Of a stretch of DNA of 64,000 nt, positions 46,939 through 58,159 are shown piece by piece; the stretch's first letter is position 1, and each line of letters opens with the position of its first letter. The translations under genes and the position numbers were made by a program. The notes below the pieces were generated by a model. The model did no database searches and was not told the origin of the DNA. It worked only from the letters and a program-made list of their open reading frames with translations. This DNA is from Lasiodiplodia sp. COLG20 (Eukaryota; Ascomycota; Dothideomycetes; Botryosphaeriales; Botryosphaeriaceae), in the NCBI GenBank assembly GCA_009801085.1, contig VNWV01000002.1, positions 806,001 to 870,000 on the forward strand, written 5' to 3'.

Positions 46939-47489
46939 TCTGGCGCGAATTCGAAGTCGAATTGATGGGCGGGCGCGATGAGAGAATGGTGGGTTTGCGA
47001 TCGAAGACGACTTTTCCGCGCGGAGCTAGCTATGACGCGCTGAAGCTCGGCCCAAGTGAGAGAGCTCTCTTCGGAAATCGGGCCCGCCACCCTTCAGACC
47101 CCTCTTCGCTCCCATCATCGTTCGCCGCGATTATTGCCATCGGTAGTTCCCCAGCCATGACCACCGCAATTGCCTTGCATGTCGACAGGCAACCGTCACT
47201 CGGGGAGCTGGACAAGCTGACGGCCGGGTCCCACATGGTTATCGGCGGCTCAACAAATCAGATCAAGTGGGGACCTCCCAAGAAATGCATCGCAGGGACA
47301 CTCATCTTTTGCCCCAAGGAGCTGTGCCAGCTGCTTTCCGATTTCGGAGTTAGCGCAAATCACTTTTTCCGTCCGTATCGCCGCCATGTGACACAGTCAT
47401 CTATCCGTCCACTCGTCGCCTTGTGCCTGTCTTTTGTGTGAGCTTTCTGTGCTTTTGTCACGCGCTTCAGCGGCTAGCAACAGGTTATC
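46939..47489. promoter_or_regulatory. 551-nt divergent promoter region
   Basis: It separates the start codons of the mitochondrial-type gene (-) and the MFS permease (+), so it must hold both promoters. No TATA or factor site stood out. Confidence 0.45.
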
Positions 47490-49630
47490 ATGACTGGAGA
47501 CCAGATTGACAGCAGGGATGTCGCCCCAGATCATGCGGGGCCGGTGGGTAAACAGGACGGCTTTCAAGAAGACCGCGAGATTGGCTTGGAACCGGAGCTC
47601 ATTGACGTGGACCGCATCGAGCGCGTGTACAAGTGAGTCTAAAGTTTGGTGGAGCAATTTGACCCGAGTACTGACGGTTTTCGCCCAGGAAGCTGGACCG
47701 TCGCATTTTGCCTGGTAATTAAGACGCTATTCAATTCTCCCCAAAATATACCCACTCACGCTCGACCGCAGCATTCTGGGTCCTCTATTTCCTCTGCTCC
47801 GCCATCCGTTCCAATGTCGGCCTCGCCCAGACGATGAACAGCGACGTCGGCCATGACCTTGCATCACAAATGCACCTGACCGCCAAAGAGGTCTCCACTG
47901 GCCTGGCGCTGTTCTACGTTTGCTATGTCATTTTTGATCTCCCCTCTAATCTGATCATGTCGAAGCTCAGCCCGCATATTTGGATGAGCAGGATTGTCAT
48001 TGGTGTTGGCGTCATCGGAGCATGTATGGCGGCCGTGAAGGCTCAATGGAGCTTTTAGTAAGTTCCCTTGCTGGACCTGAATCATGGTTGGTTCTGACTC
48101 CCCGAAGCCTCTTGAGACTGCTGCTTGGAATTGTCATTGCGGGCATGTGGCCCGGAATGTCCTATTACCTCACGCTTTTCTACCCACCGTCGCGAACTGG
48201 TAAGCGCATCGGTCGTTACTACACTGCCGCTCAGCTCTCGGCCGCTGTTGTTGGCCTCGTTTCCGCCGGATTCCAAGAGATGGATGGCGAGCGCGGTCTT
48301 GTCGGCTTCCAATGGATGTTCCTCGTCTACGGAATCATCACCATCGCCGTCGGCATCACCTTGCTTTGGTGGCTGCCGGATCGGCCACTTCCCCCCGGCG
48401 AAGTCAGGGACCGGACAGGATGGAAGAAGTGGATTCCTCAGAGCAAGCCGGCTCTCTCGGGCGAAGATGCTATCATCCACTACGAGGATCTTAAAAGAGT
48501 CTATCACAACAAAGCCTGGACGCTCAAGGACCTTTGGCATGTGTTCATCGACTGGCGTCTCTGGCCACTCACAATCATGTACTTCGGCGTCGTTGGTGTT
48601 GGCATTGGTACCCAACTGTACGCCAGCGTCATCATCAAGGGCATCAACCCCAGCCTGAGTGGCGTGGATTTGTCTCTATTGACTGCACCCATCTGGATTG
48701 TGAGTTTCCCCGCCTCAAGGGTGATGATATCAAATTGACCTAGTGCAGATGGACCTCATCGCCATTCTTCTCGTCACGCCTCTATCCGATCGTTTCCACC
48801 ACTACCGCGCGCCCTTCTTCGCGGTTGCGGTTCTGATCCAGATTGCCGGTCTTCTCGTCACTACATTCGCACCCGCCCAGCCCTACCCGTGGGCCCGCTA
48901 CGGCGGACTTCTTATGTAAGGCCACCCTCCGCCCCACGCTTGATTTTGCCAAATCATGCACATCTTTGCTCTCTCTGTTCTCCGATCCACCTCTCCACAC
49001 GTTTCTCCCCCGCCTTGCTGTCCCCGCTTCCCCACACCATGACCAATCCCGCCCCACCAGCACGACCCATGCTTCCTGCACGTCACCATTCCAAGATCCC
49101 GCTTGTCCATCCCGATGCCCGTCATCAAGGCACATGGGGATCGACCGTCAAGCCTTTTCCTAAATAAGGAAAGAAGACAAGAAAACGCTAACGCTTCCCG
49201 ACCCGGGACCGGCAGGGTGGGTTTCGGCCTCGGACCGACGGTGCCCCTAACGATGGCGTGGACGAACGAGATCTTCCAGCCGCGGCACGGCGAGGTGGGC
49301 GTGGCCGCCGCGTCGGCCCTCGTCTCGGGCCTGGGCAACCTCGGCTCCATCCTGACCACGTACGCCCTCTACACCGGCTGGCCTGCCGACGCAAACGACC
49401 CGAAGCACAAGTACCGCCGCAGCAACCTCGTCATGATCGGCATCTTGTGCGCCAGCGTGCTGGCCTCGGCCGTCATGTGGGTGGCGGTGAGGCTGAGCGC
49501 GGGAAGGGCGAAGAGGGAGGGCCGGGAGGGCGTGCAAGAGAGGGGGGATGATGATGATGTGGTGGTGGATAGGGCGGCTGTTAGGGAGGAGAGGCAGAGG
49601 GGGTTCAGGAAGTTGCTGGGAAAGTGGTGA
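47490..49630 (+). CDS. MFS permease, anion:cation symporter (allantoate/nicotinate permease-like) family
   Basis: Plasma-membrane transporter of the Dal5/Tna1-type family, which imports small organic anions such as allantoate, nicotinate, pantothenate or biotin precursors; the substrate here is unknown. Exons 47490-47632, 47689-47714 (26 nt), 47772-48057, 48108-48699, 48749-48915 and 49216-49630 give 542 residues. Landmarks: KKLDRRILP then FWVLYFLCSAIRSNVGLA (TM1), FYVCYVIFDLPSNLIM (TM2), RLLLGIVIAGMWPGMSYYLTLFYP (TM4 and the R-x-G-x-G-like loop), GFQWMFLVYG (TM6), and the second half beginning IDWRLWPLTIMYFG. The C-terminal GFGLGPTVPLTMAWTNEIF helix and the NLVMIG last helix are typical. The final intron is 300 nt against about 50 for the others. 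The C-terminus is acidic and basic, cytosolic. Confidence 0.9.
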
Positions 49631-50131
49631 GGGAAAGAATCGTGGAGGCTTCATTTTTGATGATGCACACGGGTGGGTATAGAAGAGATCGTGATGTTGT
49701 TCGTGAGCGTCATGACGTCGACTCCTAGACTTTCTTGAAAGCTCTTGCGAAGATTGGGAAAACGCGGATCACTAGCTGTTCTCCGCAGACACCTAGCATG
49801 ATGAAGCCGCTGTAGGAGTGTTGAAATAGCTGATGGGAGGAAAAATAGAGTTATTTGAAAGAAAATAATGTTGATTATCTTCGCCTCTCCCTGTCTGTGC
49901 CGGCAGTTGGAAGCGACTGAGGTATCTCTTTTTGTACTATGGTCTTTTCCTTTCCGCCTCAAGACGAGAGTGCTCCCAAAAACCCAACCATTAACAAGAA
50001 AAGAAGAAACAATAGTCTTCAGCAATGAGGGAGGCCCGACGGCCTCCGAGGTATCATCATCTTCCACACTTTCTCTTCAAGTCCAACAGCATCTTTCTCC
50101 CCTGTTCTACTTTATTCGTTCAAAAAACGAC
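49631..50131. other. convergent intergenic spacer
   Basis: 3' regions of the two transporter genes, which converge here. It contains AATAGAG and AAAATAATG tracts. No gene seen. Confidence 0.5.
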
Positions 50132-52209
50132 TTATTTCTCCACACCTTTCTCATCCACTGACGACTCCCCGCCGCCACTGGGCGTATCCACATTCTCGAC
50201 ATTCTTTGTCCTCATCTTATCACCCACATTCGAGATGCCGAAGCCCGCACCGCTACCATGCGCACCACCGGTAGCACCGGCGCCAGCGCTGGAACGCCTG
50301 CGGGCACCGCCGTGCGCAGCGGCTTCTTCTGTGTCGTTGTAGTCGATGAGCAGCTCGCCGTTCTTGCCGAAGCGGCGGGGCAGCTCGCGCGCGACCTTGA
50401 CGACGTCGAAGACGGACGTCGTCTTGTGGAAGATGGTGTCCATCTCCTCGAGCGAGCGGTATGCCGTCTCGGGGTAGAAGAAATAGGTGACGGGAATGAT
50501 GAAGGCGTTGCTGGTGAAGATTTCCATGTTAGCATTTGTTTTCATTTTCTCCTTCGTTCTTCTTGTTGGAGGATGAGCTTACATTACGGCGAAGATGATG
50601 TAAGTTTGATAGCCGATGGATGAGAAAGCGACGGGGGTGATCATGACGACCATGAAGTTGAAGGCCCACTGATTTACATTAGTAAGAGAATGGATTGCGC
50701 CAGAGATTAAGACATACGTTGGCACTGGTAGCTAGGGCATTGGCAGGGGCACGAATGCGAAGGGGCACGATTTCGGCGGGATATCTCGAGTACAGTCAGC
50801 AATAATCTTCTCAACAGAAGTGATCTCGAAACTCACAGCCAAGTCATTCCAAGCCAGCCGACGGCGAAGAACGAGTTGAAGACGAAAAGGAAGGCAGCGG
50901 CCACGATACCGGCGGCGGTGTTACGCTCATCGGCACTCTTGCCTTCATTCACTGAGTTTGCAACAGCAAGGACGACCATGGACAACGACATGCCAACGGC
51001 GCCGAAGAGCATGAGCGAGCGGCGTCCAAACTTCTCAATGATGAAGACGGGGATCCAGGAGACTAAGAAGTACTCGGTACCGTTGCACGCGGCCAGAATA
51101 CGCGAGATGAAGGGGCTGAGACCAACATAATTCTCGTAGATGTTGGCGGCACTATTAACACCAAAAAGTCAGTAACCCACCACCATTCATGGCAGTTTTC
51201 AAACTTACTAGTACGTGATCAGATTGATTCCCGAGATCTGCTGGAACATTTGGTTGACGTAGGCCAGAACGGTGCGGTGCAGATGACGGTCCTTCCCCAT
51301 GGTGAAAAGGTCAGAGAAGCTGCCCTTTGCCATTTCGAGAACCGTGTCCTTGATGGCAAGGAACTCGCTCTGGATGTACTGGTCGTCCTCGTTGGTGTTA
51401 TTGAGGGCACAGAGAACTTCCATGGCTTCTTCCTCACGGCCCTTGAGAATGAGCCAGCGCGGGGACTCGGGGAGGCCGAGGATGAAGACCAAGATGATAA
51501 GGGCGAAAAAGATCTGGAATCCGATGGGGAAGCGCCAGCTGATGGTGCTCGGCTCGAGATAGGAGAAGCCAAAGTCGAGCCAGTAGCTGATGCAAATGCC
51601 ACCGGTGATCAGAGCACCCTCAATCATGACCAGCTGGCCACGGCGATGGGACTTGGAGGTTTCTGATTGCCATGTCGGGACAGTCGAGGTGTTCAGGCCG
51701 TTGCCCACTCCGGTAATGATACGGCCAACGATGAAGTGTGCGAGGCCAAAAGCAGAGCACTGGAGAGCAGCGCCAACAACCATGATAGCGGAGCCCACAA
51801 AGATGGTCCATCTTCTCCCCAACATGTTACCGACCCAGATACAGGCAACGGCGCCACAAAAGCAACCTGTGGGCCAGTCAATTACTGTTGATGTCCGTTC
51901 TAGCGTTTTACTCACCAACATTGTAAGAGGCTACCGAGATTCCCTGGATGGTCGAAATGTGGTTCCTCTCAGCCTCAGTGGTTCCAGAGTTTACGTCCAT
52001 TTCGGGAAAAGTTTTGAGGAAGGATCCAAGGGTGAGCAGTCCTCCCATGACACCCTGGTCATAACCGAAGAGGCTGTAGACGTTGTCAGCGCCGTCGGCG
52101 AGGAAGCATGGCACGGCACTACCTACAGGAAATCGAGGCCGGCGATGACACCGACGGCCACATTGAGCTTCGTGCCGCGGAGGCCGAAGAAGCGCGAGCC
52201 GGAGACCAT
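50132..52209 (-). CDS. MFS sugar transporter
   Basis: Twelve-helix hexose/disaccharide-type proton symporter of the fungal plasma membrane. Exons in gene order: 52209-52127, 52073-51916, 51866-51209, 51151-50837, 50784-50718, 50668-50583 and 50510-50132, giving 581 residues. Introns are 49-72 nt with standard signals. Family signatures: LLFGYDQGVMGGLL (TM1), GNMLGRRWTIFVG (loop 2-3 GRR), VGRIITGVGNGLNTSTVPTWQSE (TM4 R-x-x-x-G-x-G), LPESPRWLILKGR (the PESPR motif before the central loop), QQISGINLITYYAANIYE (TM7), EKFGRRSLML, and PETAYRSLEEMD after TM12. The PET-x-G-x-SLEE box has Ala in place of Gly. The C-terminal tail is Gly/Ala-rich. The promoter has several CreA-type sites and a TATA element. 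Exact sugar unknown. Confidence 0.93.
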
Positions 52210-52343
52210 GGCGAGCGATTGAGCCGCGGGCTCTGTGGGTTGTTGTTCTTTTTTTCCGTTCGGCCTTGACCAGCAGGCTCTCTGCTCTCAGCCGGAGTGA
52301 GATGGGGAAAAATCACAAACCTGAGACTCTCGGCGGCGAAAAC

Positions 52344-52613
52344 CCGGGGCAGCAGAAAGATTTATATCCCGGCAGAGTCAATGCCGGGCGTTGGCGGTCA
52401 GGTTGCGGGCAAGGAAGCATGGCCATGGTTGCGCCGCTAATACGGTGCAGGCGGACTCCGACGCAGTGACGTCGACGCTCATTGGGCGGGGCGCCCGCAG
52501 TCGCAGCAACCCCGGGAGTCCAGGCGTGGGAATGGGGAGCGACGATCGTGGGGGACTCCCCTCGCAGGGTTCGTTGGGCGGTCCGATTGCGCGCTGGGGG
52601 AGCGGTGCCCCGG
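52344..52613 (-). promoter_or_regulatory. cluster of CreA/Mig1-type sites (SYGGRG)
   Basis: Matches at 52344-52349 (CCGGGG), 52486-52491 (GCGGGG), 52510-52515 (CCCCGG, minus), 52548-52553 (GTGGGG), 52594-52599 (CTGGGG) and 52608-52613 (CCCCGG, minus). They lie 135-405 nt upstream of the sugar-transporter ATG. About one or two would be expected by chance in 270 nt of GC-rich DNA. CreA is the fungal carbon-catabolite repressor, so glucose repression of this transporter is a reasonable inference. Confidence 0.4.
52360..52366 (-). promoter_or_regulatory. TATAAAT element upstream of sugar transporter
   Basis: On the minus strand, TATAAAT lies 151 nt upstream of the ATG at 52209. Plausible TATA box from position and perfect match. 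Confidence 0.4.
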
Positions 52614-55085
52614 CTTTCCCACTTGGGCACATCCGGGGGCCTGGTCCGCTCGTGTGCCCGTCTCTCAGCTCCGTCATTGCTGTGCTGACATGCGCTTGTC
52701 TTTGCCGTTGCGGCTCCACGGACGGCTGCTCTTCCCCACACGCAAGCTCGCCCGAGCCGCCCTCGAGCAGAGAAAAGCCCCTGCCGCCTGCCGTGCTGAT
52801 CTGACCTCATCCTCGGGCAGCGGCCACACGAATACATAATCGATTCCCAAGATGACTCGCGGCACCGGCCTTTGCACAACGGCCCGCGAGCAAAAACCGG
52901 AATGTCGCTGCCGCGCTGACCGCCCCGGCGCCCGGCCGTTGTTGCCCCGGAGGTTGCCTGCCTCCTAGCGTTGCATCCCAGTTGATTATGAACTCCACTG
53001 TAATCGTGAGGCCAAGACTCTGACCAGCCCCACACCCGGCGATGCACGCGGGCGGCGTCGGCAACATGCAGCCCCAACACGCGGCGCAAAAGCCGCATGC
53101 ATGCTGGAAGCGGCCGAGTACGAGTGGGCGGGTGCCCATCTTTGAGATGGTGGCGCTCCCAAGTGCCTCAAACAGCTTCTGACGTCGTCATAGCCCGCGG
53201 CTTTCTTGCTGCGGTTGAAGACACCAACCATCCGCTGTGATCATCTGTCAGCAGGCGCGTCTCGCGTGCCACGCCCCGCAAATCACATCGAACAGATACC
53301 GACCGTACAGCCGTATCAGGTGAATAGAAGGTTTAAAAGTAAAGGAACTCGAAGATTAACCCGCATTCGAATTCGAATTCTAGACTCGACGAGTACTTCA
53401 ATGGTATAAAATATGTCTCCAACCCTTGCAGGGCTGAGCTTGGCATTTCGATACGATAATCGTCAATCAAAGTCCAGCCACTACCCGGTCGGAAATCAAG
53501 CAGGCAATAGCCAGGCCCTGAAAGAACCACTTGATACATACAATCACTGCATGTCAACTGCAGGTGCGGCATTTCCCTCGTTTTCCTGTTTCAGACACAC
53601 GTTTGCCATCACGCGAATCCTTCATCAGCACAGACACCATCTAAAAGTACCTGCCTCGTTTGTTGCTCATTGCTGTTGTTGTGCGTCCTCTCTCCAGATA
53701 TTCCTCATTGAATCCTCTCGGGTCTCATCTCCGGATCCCGTTCATGACGCGTTTTGCTCTTGGAATCCTTGCCGTGCCCTACGATTCATCGTGGCGCTAT
53801 ACCCAAGACCGTTGGGACCAGAGGGGAAGCGAGCATGCAGTGCAAGGGGCCACGCCTTTGCCGCCCGGCCGTCGGCCGTCGGCAGCTTTTCTGCTGCCGT
53901 CTGGCCATCCCGCTCGCTAGCTCTGTGAAGCGCGTTTCGCACACCCACAATAATATGTGTGCGAAAGAACAAGCCACCCTACGGAACGCCTGAACGCTCT
54001 GAACGAAGAGGCAATGGCTCCCGGGATTTCCGAAAATGGAAATACCGACCAAGGCGACGACACTCTGCCAACACCACGCGCCGCCATGTCAGACGAGGGG
54101 AAAATGGAACCGGTCCGCAGGAAGTGCGGCTTCTCCAGCATTGCCGGCTCTCGCCGCCTGCTGCGTAGAACGTCGAAAGTCAGCACATGACAGGGCGCCA
54201 TCATGTTGAAGGAGGACAGCTGAGAGGATATACGTACCTGAGAATTTCATTTGTCATCCCTGGGGGCAACACCCATCTTTCTCTGTCACCCTTTACTCTG
54301 CTGGCTGGCGACTTTATTAATCGCAAGCTAACAGGTCGGTCGCCACCAGCTCGCTATCGCTTACACCGTCTGCGTGGCTTCGTACTGTTTGCCGCACCGT
54401 TGGTCTGGGCCCTGCCAGCCACAGTTTCCCCATGGGGTTCGGTGAGAGCAGTTGGTCAGAGCTCGCGCGAGGCTTGCCTACAGTACGGCTGTCCCAACCT
54501 CTGAACTTTGATTTGGGTATTCCGGCTCCGGAGTCGAGCGCCGATGTAGAATTTGATGGCGTTACCTTTTACTCGCTCCGGGTCCAGATCAGGCAGCGGA
54601 TTCATTAGTGACGCTCCTGCTTCCACGGATGTTACCCGGCTCGTCCTCTCCGGATTTCCGTATTTGTTTCCCCGGAAAGAGTCAAACGAATCACCGTGAA
54701 CTTACCCCTTATCGACTACCTCAAACTTTTACTTCCTTCACTGTAAAATGAGCTATCCAAGTCCACTTGAAAGCTTTGAGCCGACGCCCAGAGACACTAC
54801 CAAGCTCTTCTGACCGGAGCTCCGTAACGAGGTGACTTAGTCACTCCTCCAATAGTAGCGGTTCAACATCCACTGGCTGTCATCACGTCGAGTAAGTGAG
54901 CCGCAAGGGCTCCGATATAAATGCTGGACTCTTGCATTGTATGGCAGAGTGAGCTACCTCGTTGTTTTGCAATTGGACAGGCCTTAATCTACCATGGCCA
55001 GTTAGAAGTAATGCCTGTATCCTGTCCCACTTTTCACCCATTTAACTCCATCATTTGTACTGTCACCATGATCGTGTGAAGCAGC

Positions 55086-56965
55086 TTACCAGCCGCCCTC
55101 ATTCTTGACCTCGGCACCCGTGTTCCAGCCTCCTCCACCGCCACTGCCAGCAGCGCTGTCGAAGCCGTTGGTGTCAAATCCACCACCGCCTCCACCGAAG
55201 CCGGATGCACCGCCATTGTCGAAACCGCCGCCCGATTCGTTGGCCTTCGGGCACTTCTTGGGGCCGTGGCCCATCGCCTCGCAGATGGGACACTTGACAC
55301 GCGACCAGTCCCTAGGCTTGGGGCATTCCTTGGAGAAGTGACCGACCTCGTCACAGTTGCGGCAAGTCACCGTGGATGGATCGCGCGGCTTATCGCATTC
55401 CTTGGACATGTGGCCCTCTTCACCACAGTTGCGGCACTTGATGACGCGGGGCTTGTCGCACTCCGAGGCCTTGTGGCCCTCCTCGCCGCAGTTGCGGCAT
55501 TCCATCTTAGGGGCATTGGGGCACTCGTTGGAGAAGTGACCCACTACAATTGATTAGCGAGAGCAAGGATAGAAAAGGGAGGTTCGGCTTGGCTTACTCT
55601 CATGGCACTTGCGACATTCAACTCCCTCAGCAGAACGAGGCTCCGGGCAGTCGCGAGAGCTGTGGCCATGCTTCTTGCAGTTGCGACAGGCGTACGGGTC
55701 AGGGCGCTCCTGCTTGCAGTCACGGGCACGGTGGCCGACCTCCTGGCAGACCATGCACTTGACTTCGGGACGGCCCGCAGGCTCCTCGCGCTCTTCTTTA
55801 CAGCCCTTGCGAGTGTGGCCCAGCTCTGTGATGGTTTAAGTTAGCAGAGTCAAGAAATATGATAGACCAATAGTAGACGTACCGCCGCAGTTATCGCACT
55901 TCGGGACTCGGCGGTCCTCGACAAAGCCGGCGTTCTCCAAGCGCTTGAGGTTGTCCTCCGGATCAGCAGGCCATCCCTCGACGGCATTCTTGCGCCTAGG
56001 CTTGTCGGAGAAGTAGAATCCCAAGACGTAATCGCAGTTCAGCTTGCCATCAGGGCTCACGATTGTCATCACGTCCGAGATATCCTTCTCGAGGGCGATG
56101 AGGAAGACATTCATCTTGTCATCGCGGAGGGTCTTCTCAATCTGAGATAGGTCGATGGGGATCGACTTCGACTTGAGGGCCTTCAGGTAGGCCTTGAGGG
56201 CGTCCCTGAAGTCATCAAGATCCCTGATCTTGTCAGCCTCGACCACCATGGCCCAAGCCTCCTCGCCGGTCATGTCGGGAACCGTCTTGTAGAGGTGGCC
56301 CATTTCGCGGGGTTCGGTGCAGTCCGAAGCCCTGTGGCCCTCCTTCAGACAGTTCTTGCATTGTCCATCGAAGGGGCGTTCGACCTTGGGGTTGGGGCAG
56401 TCGGCTTTGTTATGGCTAACTCAGAAGTCAACACTTTGAAGGACTACTCGAAAGCTGTGTGGCGTGACTTACCCAACCTCTCCGCAGTTGAAGCACTCGC
56501 CTGTCATCTTCTTTGGCTGAGGGCACTCGCGAGCGAAATGGCCCTCTTCACCGCAACTGCGAGATGTCAGACATTGCCTTGCAATAGAGAAAATGGTAAG
56601 ACTTACTTGCGACAGGCACCACCGGGAGCAGCGCCACCTTCACCGTCACCACCGCCGCCAAAGCCGTCTCCAGAACCGAAGTCGCCGCCAGCGCCAAATT
56701 CGTTACCGCCGCCGCCGCCGTCGCCGAAGGAAGCGTTGCCGTTCGTGGTGCCATTGGTAGCAGCACCGCCGCCCCAGCCTTCGGAAAAGGCATTATCGCC
56801 AGCGCTGGCCTTCCAGTCACCACCTTCAGCAGCTACTGGTATCAGCTGTCAGCCCAAGTCAAGAAGCGACGGTGAAATAGTCGTTGCGAGGCGCGGCTCT
56901 GAGACTCGATGCTCAGAGCTCTGGCTTGACGTCGTGAACTTACCGTCGCCGCCGTTCCAAGACAT
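55086..56965 (-). CDS. zinc-knuckle (CCHC) protein, CnjB type, eleven knuckles
   Basis: Predicted single-stranded nucleic-acid-binding protein. Exons in gene order: 56965-56944, 56835-56607, 56556-56473, 56415-55883, 55825-55598 and 55543-55086, giving 517 residues. Eleven C-x2-C-x4-H-x4-C motifs are visible: three near the N-terminus (first at Cys82-Cys95, then Cys105 and Cys131), and eight after Cys285. Between knuckles 3 and 4 is a folded, helical domain of about 140 residues without knuckles (MTGEEAWAMVVEADKIRDLD, LKAYLKALKSKSIPIDLSQI, YVLGFYFSDKPRRKNAVEGW). The N-terminus and C-terminus are Gly-rich, RNA-binding-like. Fungal homologues are usually annotated as a CnjB zinc-knuckle transcription factor after a Tetrahymena conjugation gene; the function is not established. 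It resembles a Gis2/CNBP protein extended by the inserted domain. Four introns cut inside knuckles. A possible leader intron lies upstream (57010-57230). Confidence 0.92.
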
Positions 56966-58159
56966 GACGATGAGGTTGTCAAGTCTTTTGATGTGAGTCG
57001 GAAGCTGTGCTGAAGGACTTGTTAGCGAAGTCAAGTCAGGCGTCGTATCCTTGTAGGTGAGGACGAAATGGAGGTGAATAGTGAGAGGTGAAAGGCAGGC
57101 AACAGCGGCGCGCACTCAAGCTCTCACCAACTTGAGCTAGCTGAGCTAAAAGTGTTGATTCGAAGCAGAAGCGTCTCGACGAAGTCGCGAGACGCATGCG
57201 CGATGCATTGCAGAGGAGCGCTAGACTTACCGAGATGATATAGAGCAGACGCTTGTCAATTCCTGCCGTGTATCTCGCTGAGAGTCGCCGTGAGCGCAAT
57301 CGCAACCTTGCACAACGGTCCGGCAAGGTTGTTGTTGAGGTGTCGGAGGAGCGCAGGCGAGGATGGCGAATATATGCGCAAGACCCTGTCGCAAAACAAT
57401 GCTCCCAAGAAAGGCAGCCGCGGGGGGAAGTCGCGACTTCCCGCTTCGAAGGCCTATGACGTCGACAGGTCGCAGAGCGCCCTGGCCGAAGCTGTCCTAC
57501 GGCACTGTGCAGAAAGCACTCTGCGCTTGCTTTGCAAAGCCCGCTGCTTCCATCTTCACGAACCCAACTGCAGAACATCGCGAACCATGAATAAGGCGGT
57601 TATCACCTATTCTGCAACAACAGTGTGCCCAGCTCGCATGACTGAATAGGTCACTGGAGCCGGTGCCTCACTCGTTTGTTCCGTCGCAATGCGGCTCATT
57701 TGTAGCCATCAGGACCATCGGTGATCGGATGCTCAATAGCTGTGAATATACTTTCTGCTTTTGCGCCTGGCATCACCAAATTATCATCAATATTTTGCAA
57801 GGTAACGAGACCTTACAACTATGGGAAGTGAGAGAACCAGCCTCTACCGTCATCAATAATGATATAGTCGCCTAATGAAGGGTCAGGGAGATGACACGGA
57901 ACGATTAGTCTTCTCAATTGACAGTAATTAACGAAGATGCTTTGTGATTGCTAGGGAAAAGAAAGGATGAAATCAATGACGCTTCGGGAGTGGCGCTCGA
58001 ATATGACACGGAGATATACTCAAAAGCTTGCAGGTAAAACTCAAAACTGCGACTCTTCCATTGTGTGTTGGCCACCTTCAGTTTTCGGCATAAATATTGC
58101 TGCGTGAGATGTATTCCCTCATCGATTTTTCTTTTTTAGAAATGCTGCGGCTGATCCTT
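56966..58159. other. intergenic; leader of the zinc-knuckle gene and P450 3' region
   Basis: On the minus strand a GTAAGT donor at 57230 and a CTAAC...CAG acceptor near 57010 suggest a 221-nt intron in the 5' leader of the zinc-knuckle gene. The rest, about 57.6-58.1 kb, is AT-richer, with no gene seen. Confidence 0.4.

Larger units (their letters stand above)
52210..55085. other. 2.9-kb intergenic region, sugar-transporter promoter at its left end
   Basis: The left 450 nt hold the TATA element and CreA-type sites of the sugar transporter. The remainder shows no supportable gene; open frames are short and lack motifs. The right end is the 3' region of the zinc-knuckle gene. Confidence 0.45.

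Noticed and set aside
46254..47441. 395-codon plus-strand frame opposite the mitochondrial-type gene
   Set aside because: It is a GC-driven shadow: the minus strand has a targeting sequence, a clean intron and a motif-rich domain, while the plus frame is low-complexity Arg/Ala/Gly.
46110..52209. Idea of a catabolic cluster formed by the two transporters and the mitochondrial gene
   Set aside because: No catabolic enzyme or pathway-specific regulator lies between them; adjacency alone is weak.
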